Below, in pieces: positions 1 to 5,900 of a stretch of DNA of 6,743 nt. The position numbers and the translations under genes were made by a program. Where the stretch lies: assembly GCA_964528595.1 (NCBI GenBank), contig CAZGTM010000114.1, positions 1 to 6,743 on the forward strand, in the 5' to 3' direction. How positions within the stretch are numbered: position 1 is the stretch's first letter; each line of letters starts with the position of its first letter. The DNA is from CAYFKJ01 sp964528595. Its GTDB lineage: Bacteria > Pseudomonadota > Alphaproteobacteria > UBA2966. The notes below the pieces were generated by a model, which was given only the letters and a program-made list of their open reading frames with translations, had not been told where the DNA came from and did not search any database.

Positions 1-489
1 GAATATTGCAATGAAGAAGGTGTTGACGGCGTTCGTGCTGAGTGTGACGAGGATGCGGTCCTTCAATCGATCCCTGGCGCCATTGGAAGAGGCGACAAGA
101 TGAAGATCTCCGATTTCGTATTGTTTGTTTTCGTAGATGTAGACTAGTTTCAGTTTCCGTTCGATCGGGTTCGCCTCGGGTCGTTTCCCGCTTTCGATCG
201 ACGTCAACCCCTTGACGGTGATGCTCGCGAACTCGATGGCGGGCAGTCGCCGGATGCCTTCAACATCCGATTTCAGCCGGCTGGCGTCCAGCGCCCAGGC
301 GGAGGCCGAAAGGCTCTCGCTGAAGCTTGTCTCGATCTGCTCGAGACGATCGCCGACCATGGCGATGTCGGTTTTGAATTCACGATAGAGTTGTCCCGCC
401 GTCGTAATCAGCGTCACGGCCAAACTGAACAGGACCGTTAGAATGAGCAACTTGCGCGCCAGAGGGCGGGGTGTGAAGTTCGTTATCAT
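1..489 (-). CDS. N-terminal part of a membrane-bound sensor protein (truncated by window edge)
   Basis: The minus strand is open from an ATG at 489 to the window edge, giving 163 residues with no stop. Residues about 14-31 form a hydrophobic TM segment after a basic N-terminus (RPLARKLL). Residues about 32-145 form a periplasmic domain with a WALD motif at 65-68 and an LPAI motif at 82-85. A second hydrophobic stretch begins at the edge (NTFFIAIF). The start is well fixed: an in-frame TAG lies 18 bases upstream and no other start codon lies between. A weak AGGAAAG (505-511) precedes it at about 15 bases. TM, periplasmic domain, TM is the front end of a histidine kinase, diguanylate cyclase or chemoreceptor; the output domain is outside the window, so the type cannot be told. 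The whole segment aligns with the N-terminus of the hybrid kinase at 2941-6513. Confidence 0.85.
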   Translation of the reverse strand, partial: MITNFTPRPLARKLLILTVLFSLAVTLITTAGQLYREFKTDIAMVGDRLEQIETSFSESLSASAWALDASRLKSDVEGIRRLPAIEFASITVKGLTSIESGKRPEANPIERKLKLVYIYENKQYEIGDLHLVASSNGARDRLKDRILVTLSTNAVNTFFIAIF

Positions 490-495
490 GTCGCG

Positions 496-524
496 CGTCC
501 CGAACTTTCCTAAATGTCGGGACG
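496..524 (-). promoter_or_regulatory. Inverted repeat enclosing the ribosome binding site of the left-edge sensor
   Basis: CGTCCCGA (496-503) and TCGGGACG (517-524) are perfect 8-base inverted arms separated by 13 bases. On the minus strand the loop carries the AGGAAAG that is the only Shine-Dalgarno candidate for the gene starting at 489. It could be an RNA hairpin displaying the RBS in its loop, or a DNA operator for a dimeric regulator. The repeat is seen directly; the function is inference. Confidence 0.5.
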
Positions 525-550
525 TGCTTTGCGAACACATTCGGGCTTGG

Positions 551-572
551 TCCGGAAAAAGGTCCGGCCGGA
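551..572. repeat. GGTCCGG direct repeat with overlapping palindrome
   Basis: GGTCCGG occurs at 549-555 and again at 561-567, separated by AAAAA. The second copy runs into a perfect 10-base palindrome, TCCGGCCGGA (563-572), so TCCGG at 551-555 can also pair with CCGGA at 568-572. It lies in the 232-base gap between the divergent sensor and dehydrogenase genes, about 150 bases before the dehydrogenase ATG. No T-run follows on the plus strand. It is a candidate protein-binding site, but short GC-rich repeats of this kind can arise by chance. Confidence 0.35.
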
Positions 573-627
573 TTTAGTGCCCGAGTTCTGAAGCGTCCCC
601 TCGGATCAACGGCCGCCCCCGCCGCCA

Positions 628-656
628 CGGCAAATTGCCGACATCTGCAGTATAAT
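628..656 (+). promoter_or_regulatory. Candidate promoter and operator of the alcohol dehydrogenase gene
   Basis: A perfect TATAAT at 651-656 lies 65 bases before the dehydrogenase ATG. The hexamer 17 bases upstream (CGGCAA, 628-633) is a poor -35. It is the left arm of a 13-base perfect palindrome, CGGCAA-A-TTGCCG (628-640). A palindrome over a weak -35 is the usual place for an activator, or a repressor that blocks polymerase. A second small palindrome, GATTAATC (657-664), covers the expected transcription start. The sequence elements are seen; promoter activity is inferred. Confidence 0.4.
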
Positions 657-721
657 GATTAATCTTTCATAATTTGTGCGGTAATGCGCCGCAGAAACCG
701 GCTGAACCACGGAATTACACC

Positions 722-1849
722 ATGGCATTGATAAATTACCTGACAAAAATACATCTAGAGTTGGGTGCAATTGAAGAACTATCACATGAAATGGCCCTTC
801 TCGAAATAGCGCGCGCCCTTGTCGTGACGGATCAGGGGATACGCGACGCGGGAATCTTAGCCGAGGTCTTGAACCATATTGACGGTGAGGCGGTGGTTTT
901 CGATGAAACACCGGCCAATCCCTCCGAAAAGGCGGTGCATGCGGCCCTTGGCGTTTACCGCGAAAACCGGTGTGACGGATTGATCGCGCTGGGCGGGGGG
1001 TCGTCGATCGATCTGGCGAAGGCGGTCGGTCTGCTAGCGAGCCACGATGGTCCGCTGGAGCAATACGCCCTGATCCTCGGCGGTCTTGAAAAGATCAAAC
1101 CAGCGACAGCGCCTCTGATCGCCGTGCCCACGACGGCAGGGACCGGCAGCGAGGTCGGCAGGGGTGCGCTTATTACCCTGGATGACGGGCGCAAGCTCGG
1201 GTTTATCGCCCCGCCGATGATACCAGATGTCGCCATTTGTGATCCCGTACTGACCGTCGGGATGCCGCCCCTCTTGACGGCGGCGACCGGCATGGACGCC
1301 CTGACGCACTGCATCGAAACGTTTATTTCTCCGCGGGACAATCCGCCGGCCGATGCCATCGCCCTTGACGGTGCGGGTCGGGCCTGGAAATGGATTGAGC
1401 GGGCAACGCAAAATGGCGGCGACCTTGAGGCGCGGCGTCAGATGATGGTTGCGTCTTTGCATGGCGGAATGACCTTTCAAAAAGGTCTCGGCGCCGTCCA
1501 CGCCATGTCGCATCCGCTCGGCGGCCTTCAATCTCCGGTGCTTCACCATGGTACCCTGAACGCCGTCATCCTGCCGGTTGTTCTGCGTTACAACCGGGAC
1601 CATGTCGCCGACAAGTACGACCGGCTCGCATCGTCTTTCGGCCTGCCGGCGGGAAGCGATCTTGCAAAGGAAATCGAAAACCTGAACCAGCGGCTCGGAT
1701 TGCCCGCCAACCTCAGCGCCATGGGAGTTGAGGAGAGTGTCTTGCCGGCCATGATCGAAGGCGCCGTGGCAGACCACAGTTCGGCGACAAACCCGCGTCC
1801 CGCTGCCGCCGGGAACTACGCAGATTTGTTCGCGGAAGCGATGGGGTGA
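722..1849 (+). CDS. Iron-containing (group III) alcohol dehydrogenase
   Basis: This is a complete 375-residue protein, the usual size for the Fe-ADH family (FucO/AdhB/4-hydroxybutyrate dehydrogenase type). These are cytoplasmic NAD(P)-dependent enzymes interconverting alcohols and aldehydes or ketones. The N-terminal dinucleotide-binding half carries GGGSSIDLAK (91-100) and PTTAGTGSE (136-144). The helical C-terminal half carries the metal ligands by family alignment: D192 and H196 in GMDALTHCIE, H260 in HAMSHPLGG, and H276 in HHGTLNAV. All four are present, so it should be active; substrate cannot be read from the sequence. The ATG at 722 is preferred because MALINYLTKI is a typical family N-terminus and GGA (709-711) lies upstream. 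An in-frame TTG at 674 would add 16 residues unlike the family. The first 80 bases are only about 36% GC. It meets the solute-binding protein gene tail to tail, with 6 bases between. Confidence 0.93.
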   Translation: MALINYLTKIHLELGAIEELSHEMALLEIARALVVTDQGIRDAGILAEVLNHIDGEAVVFDETPANPSEKAVHAALGVYRENRCDGLIALGGGSSIDLAKAVGLLASHDGPLEQYALILGGLEKIKPATAPLIAVPTTAGTGSEVGRGALITLDDGRKLGFIAPPMIPDVAICDPVLTVGMPPLLTAATGMDALTHCIETFISPRDNPPADAIALDGAGRAWKWIERATQNGGDLEARRQMMVASLHGGMTFQKGLGAVHAMSHPLGGLQSPVLHHGTLNAVILPVVLRYNRDHVADKYDRLASSFGLPAGSDLAKEIENLNQRLGLPANLSAMGVEESVLPAMIEGAVADHSSATNPRPAAAGNYADLFAEAMG

Positions 1850-1855
1850 GGGCGG

Positions 1856-2635
1856 CTACAAGCCTCTGAGGTTGGCGATCAGCCGGCCGTAGCTGCCATC
1901 GCCGCGCATGCGCTCGACCAACTCGTCAAAACGGGTGAGCAGTGCGTCGGCGCCTTCGAACTTGGACGAAACCAGCAGGGTAAATTTCAATGCGCCGTAG
2001 GCGGTCGGCAGAATGGCGATTTTATCCTTGAGGCCGGCCGCCTTGATTTCCGCGACCGCCACGGCGGCCGGTTGGATGATGACGTCGGCGCGGCCGCGCG
2101 AGATCAGGCGCAGGCAATCCGCGGCGTTGGACGCCTTGAAATAGTCAACGTTGTGCTTGGCGTAAAACTGCTCCGCCCAGCCGTTGCCCAGTAAATCGCA
2201 GACGCGCATGGTGCGAACCGTATCGATGGTCTGATTGGCGCCAAGTTTCTTGTGTGCCTCGCTAAAGCGTTTCACTGATGCCAACATCTCCATGCGGTAA
2301 ACAATGGATGCTGATCGTTTTGAGAATTTCAGTCGGGCGGGTGTCGGTACGGTGACGAAGGCGTCGAGCTTGCCCTGCTCGACCAGGCGCTGCGCCCGTT
2401 TCCACGGCGCCCCGTTGTGCCGGACCGTGTAACCCAGGCGTTTACCGACCAATTCATCGAGAAGTCGCGGCAGAATGCCGGCCACCTCGCCTCTCAAGCC
2501 GTGAGAGTAGGGCGGCCAGTCTGAATTGTAGGAAATCGAAATTTCCTGAGCCCGGACACCCACCGGCGCCACACAGGCCGACGCCAATGTCAGAAGTAAA
2601 AACCATGGCCGCAGGCCAGCATTGAAAAATTTCAT
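1856..2635 (-). CDS. Periplasmic solute-binding protein, family 3 (amino-acid-binding-like), stand-alone
   Basis: The predicted protein has 259 residues, typical of SBP_bac_3 proteins. Residues 1-29 are a signal peptide with basic residues, a hydrophobic core, and a likely VRA|QE cleavage site. C21 follows LASA, so a lipoprotein cannot be excluded. The mature protein begins with the family's first strand and DWPPYS (39-44). It keeps GKLDAF (88-93), the TPxR motif with R101, which contacts the ligand carboxylate in amino-acid binders, and the closing DGSYGRLI (246-253). The Asp expected after GRADVII, which holds the alpha-amino group, is replaced by Q188-P189. C146 and C174 could form a disulfide. 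The ATG at 2635, after a GGGG at about 9 bases, is preferred to an in-frame TTG at 2650. No permease or ATPase gene adjoins it. It is divergent from the hybrid kinase, so a ligand-sensing role is plausible but inferred. Confidence 0.85.
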   Translation of the reverse strand: MKFFNAGLRPWFLLLTLASACVAPVGVRAQEISISYNSDWPPYSHGLRGEVAGILPRLLDELVGKRLGYTVRHNGAPWKRAQRLVEQGKLDAFVTVPTPARLKFSKRSASIVYRMEMLASVKRFSEAHKKLGANQTIDTVRTMRVCDLLGNGWAEQFYAKHNVDYFKASNAADCLRLISRGRADVIIQPAAVAVAEIKAAGLKDKIAILPTAYGALKFTLLVSSKFEGADALLTRFDELVERMRGDGSYGRLIANLRGL

Positions 2636-2660
2636 AGAAATGCGCCCCAATCATTTTGCG

Positions 2661-2688
2661 GCGTTCCGTTTGTTCGGAACGCGTTTCG
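2661..2688. promoter_or_regulatory. Operator-like cluster of three GCGTTCCG half-sites
   Basis: GCGTTCCG (2661-2668) and CGGAACGC (2675-2682) are perfect inverted arms around a 6-base centre. A third copy, GCGTTTCG (2681-2688, 7 of 8 matching), follows in direct orientation, exactly 20 bases from the first, about two helical turns. The inner AACGCGTT (2678-2685) is itself a palindrome. The cluster lies 25 bases before the solute-binding protein ATG and overlaps the candidate promoters. It could also fold as an RNA hairpin in the solute-binding protein leader, but the third half-site favours DNA binding. The regulator is unknown. Confidence 0.5.
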
Positions 2689-2697
2689 ATACATATA
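2670..2697 (+). promoter_or_regulatory. Candidate divergent promoters sharing one -10 region
   Basis: On the plus strand TTGTTC (2670-2675) and CATATA (2692-2697) are 16 bases apart, a plausible but imperfect sigma-70 pair for the kinase. Read on the minus strand the same hexamer is TATATG, a possible -10 for the solute-binding protein gene, without a good -35. Both would be covered by the half-site cluster at 2661-2688. Matches are partial, so positions are tentative. Confidence 0.25.
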
Positions 2698-2740
2698 GCC
2701 TTTCGGCGGTGGATTTTTAGCCAATTTTGGGAGGGAAGCG

Positions 2741-2950
2741 GTGCATTGCGCTCTTAATGACCAAACGGCACAATACGCTGCGTTGAGTAGGGCCGACAAA
2801 CTGATCGATTTTCTCTGGAGGGGCATGATTATCGTTCAAGACTCAGCCGGAACGGTGTTTCCTCGCGGATGGCGTGCTGCGTGGGGTCTCTGCACGCTTT
2901 CAGGGCGGACAACGCAGTCATTCTTCGGGAGCCACGACAGATGGCGGTAA
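2741..2950 (+). CDS. Possible small ORF overlapping the kinase start (uncertain)
   Basis: A 69-codon ORF starts with GTG at 2741, behind a strong GGGAGGGA (2729-2736, about 6 bases of spacing from its GGAGG core). It ends at TAA 2948-2950, overlapping the kinase ATG (2941) by 10 bases. An in-frame ATG at 2825 also has GGAGGGG just before it, but only about 3 bases away. The predicted peptide is rich in Trp, Arg and Cys, matches no family I recognise, and has less G/C bias in third codon positions than its neighbours, which argues against a conserved protein. If translated it could be a leader peptide coupling ribosome flow into the kinase. It may equally be chance. Confidence 0.2.
   Translation: MHCALNDQTAQYAALSRADKLIDFLWRGMIIVQDSAGTVFPRGWRAAWGLCTLSGRTTQSFFGSHDRWR
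2927..2931 (+). promoter_or_regulatory. Ribosome binding site that fixes the kinase start
   Basis: GGGAG lies 9 bases before the ATG at 2941. The in-frame ATG at 2869 has no comparable site and would add 24 residues with no membrane or domain character. The 2941 start places a basic N-terminus (KSLSAKLLR) directly before the first TM segment, as in the homologous left-edge sensor. Confidence 0.7.
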
Positions 2951-5900
2951 AGGCCATTAGTCCGAAATCGCTGAGCGCCAAGTTGCTGCGGCTCTACCTG
3001 CCGCTGGTGTCGTTGAGTTTGTTGATCCTGTTTGCGGTTCTCGAAGTTCGTTACTACTCGTCCCAGCGGGCGGAACTGCTGAAAACGGTGGATGAAATGG
3101 TTGCCGTGCAGGGATCGGCCTTCGCCCTGGCGGTCTGGGAGTATGACGACAATCAGATTGCCGCCCTGCTTGCCGACATGAAGGAACTGCCGCAGATCAG
3201 CAGCGTGGCGATTTATGACGGGGCCAAGGACCTGCTCGGCAGCATCGGCGATATCGAAGCCGCACCCGAATCGCCGGACATGCGCCTGACGGACAAGCTC
3301 ACATATCGGGCGGACAATCTGTCCGAAGACGTCGGCCAAATCGTCGTCACGGCCCACAGCCGTATGATTTGGCGTGATCTGCGGGGCCGGTTGATGCTGG
3401 ATGCGGTGATCCTGCTGGTGATGGGAACGACGCTGTTCGGCGTTACGCTCTTTGCCACGCGCATCGTCATCGGCCGCCCGTTGGAGCGGTTGCGCAACGC
3501 CATCGAACGGACCAAAGACGACGACGTATTCGAGCGCGTGGAGTGGGAAAGCTCCGATGAACTCGGCCAGGTCGTCCAGGCCTACAACGAGATGCAGGAC
3601 AAACGTGCCGTCGCCGAAAAAGAACTGAAAACCTATCAGGATCAGCTCGAATACCTGGCGGAATTCCGCGCCCAGAAGCTGACGGCGGCCTCTCAACAAC
3701 TCACCGTCGCCCTGGACAACATGCGTGACGCCATGTTCGTGATAGACGGCGAACAGAAATTCCTGATGTTCAATCGGCGCTACCTTGAACTGTTCAACAT
3801 AGCGGAGGGAGCAATTGAAATCGGCACGCCGTTCGTGGACGTCGTGCGCCTCCACGCTGAGCAAGGCAATTACGGTCCCGGCACGGTCGAAGAACACATC
3901 GAGAAACGCGTTGCGGAAATCTCATCGGATGAGGAAAGGATTATCGAGGCCCAGCTTCCGGATGGCCGTTACCTCGAAATCCGCCAGTCGCCGACCGATC
4001 AGGGCGGCGTTATCGTCGTGGCTTCCGACGTAACGACGCGCAAGAAGGCCGAGGAAGAACTGCTGGCGGCACATACTGAAACAGCAGCGAAGGAGGAGCA
4101 GCTTTCCACCGCGCTTACCAGCATGACGGGCGGCTTGTTCATGATCGACCGGGATCTGAAGTTCCAGGTTTTCAGCGCTCAATACGCGAAATTCTACGAT
4201 CTACCGCCCGGTATGCCGAACGTCGGTGATTCGCTGGTCGACACCATTCGAGTTCGGGCGGAGCGCGGTGACTACGGTCCCGGCGATCCGGAGAAGCAAG
4301 TCGCCGCGAGGAAAAAACTCTATGAAGAAGAAGTTCAGCCGACCGAGGCCGTTGAGGACCGGGTCGGGGATCGCGTTATTGAAACATTCCGTCGACGTAA
4401 CAGCGACGGTAGCATCGTCGTCGTATTCAACGATATTACCGAACGCAAGAAGGCTCAAAATGAACTGCTGATTGCCAAGGAAACGGCCGAATCGGCAACC
4501 CGCGCCAAGTCTTCTTTCCTGGCCGCCATGAGCCACGAAATCCGAACGCCGATGAACGGCGTCGTCGGCATGATCGATCTCCTGTGGGAAGGTGAACTCC
4601 AACCCGATCAACGCAAGATGTTGGGGACGATCCGCGATTCGGCGTTCTCCCTGTTGCAGATCATCAACGATATTCTGGATTTTTCCAAAATCGAGGCAGG
4701 CAAGCTGGATCTGGAAATCATTCCCATATCCCTGCGCGATATCGTCGAGGGTGTGGCCGAAACGATTTTGCCCAACATTGCGGACAAAAACCTGCGGCTG
4801 CGCATCTTCGTCGATCCCGCCATCCCGGCGCGCCTGATGGCCGATCAGGTCCGGCTGCGGCAGATCCTCTTCAACCTCACGGGCAATGCCGTCAAATTCA
4901 CCAGCGGCGAGGAAGGTCAGCCGGGCGAGGTCTTGATCGGGGCGCACTGCGTGGAGAAAACCGACGACGGAAAAATGGCTATCCGTTTCGATATCGTCGA
5001 TTCCGGCATCGGCATGACGGAGGAGGCGGTGGCGCAGCTTTTCCAACCGTTCACGCAGGCTGAAAGTTCGACAACCAGGCGTTTCGGTGGAACCGGCCTG
5101 GGCCTGTCGATCTGCAAGAACCTCACCGACATCATGGGCGGGACAATTGAGGTCTCCAGCCGGCAAGGCGTTGGGTCGACGTTCTCGGTGACGTTGCCTT
5201 TGGAGATTGCCGAAGGCGATCCTGTCGAGGCCGACGAACCGGGCTTGGAAGACCTCAAGGTCGTGGTTGTCGCCAGGGAGGGCAAAGGAGGGGATTTCAT
5301 CGAAGCCTACCTGGACTCTCGGGGTGCGGAATTCGTTCGGCGGGAGGAGCTCGACGGGTTGGCGGAGACGCTGGACGGCGGGACCGGGCCTGATGGGGCG
5401 GTCGAAATTATCGTCTTTGCTTCGGTCTGGCCGGCCGATGAAGTCGGCAAAGTCATGGATGCGGTGCGCGAGGCGCGGCCCGGAGGAAACGTGCGGTTCG
5501 TCATTCTGACCCGCGACCGCACCCGCAAACGGGGAATGATACCGCCTGACATGGTGGTCATCGAGGACGATCCGCTGCGTCGGTCTTCATTCCTTCGCGG
5601 TGTGGCAATGGCGGCCGGCCGCGCCAGTCCCGAGGTCGATGAGCGCGACCCCGGCACGATCCAAGCCGTGCGCGAGGCGCCGACCGTGGCCGAGGCGGAA
5701 GCGCGGGGCGAACTCATTCTCATCGCCGAGGACAATCTCACGAACCAGGACGTCATCAGCCGGCAACTCAAGCTGCTTGGTTACACGGCCGAGATCGCCG
5801 ACGACGGCGAGCAGGGCCTGGCGGCCTGGGAGACGGGCAGATATGGCCTTATTCTGACGGATTGCCACATGCCGGAAATGGACGGGTACGAAATGACCCA

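Larger units (their letters stand above)
2636..2940. other. Divergent control region between the solute-binding protein and kinase genes
   Basis: This 305-base gap holds no confidently coding gene. Near the solute-binding protein side are an 8-base inverted repeat with a third related half-site (2661-2688) and overlapping -10-like hexamers for both directions (2692-2697). The kinase side carries a strong GGGAGGGA (2729-2736) before a GTG-started small ORF, a second GGAGGGG (2817-2823), and the kinase's own GGGAG (2927-2931). No tRNA or obvious intrinsic terminator was seen. The long spacing suggests a structured leader or several regulatory sites. Confidence 0.6.

Noticed and set aside
674..721. 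Upstream TTG start for the dehydrogenase
   Set aside because: It adds 16 residues not typical of the family and has no RBS. The ATG at 722 gives the standard family N-terminus.
606..911. Minus-strand ORF overlapping the dehydrogenase start
   Set aside because: It covers the promoter-like gap and the conserved N-terminus of the dehydrogenase. The translation is low in structure, with a poly-Gly end from GC-rich repeats.
1034..1777. 247-codon minus-strand ORF within the dehydrogenase
   Set aside because: It is antisense to a complete Fe-ADH with all metal ligands; its translation is Arg/Gly-rich and lacks domain features.
1854..1871. Small stems (GGCT-ACA-AGCC, CCTC-T-GAGG) at the convergent gene ends as a bidirectional terminator
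   Set aside because: The stems have only 4 base pairs and no flanking T-run on either strand, which is too weak to call a terminator.
2636..2650. TTG start at 2650 for the solute-binding protein
   Set aside because: It would place GRIS before a normal signal peptide and has no RBS. The ATG at 2635 gives a standard signal peptide.
2869..2940. Upstream ATG for the hybrid kinase
   Set aside because: It has no Shine-Dalgarno sequence and adds a non-membrane extension. The ATG at 2941 has GGGAG 9 bases upstream and matches the N-terminus of the related left-edge sensor.
2836..3897. 353-codon minus-strand ORF opposite the kinase N-terminal half
   Set aside because: It is opposite the plus-strand frame that encodes clear TM, HAMP and PAS motifs. 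Its translation is Arg/His/Gln-rich with no recognisable domain, as expected from the complement of a GC-biased gene.
4201..5166. 321-codon minus-strand ORF opposite the PAS2-HATPase part of the kinase
   Set aside because: The plus strand holds unmistakable HisKA and HATPase motifs here. The antisense translation has no family signature and no separate RBS context.
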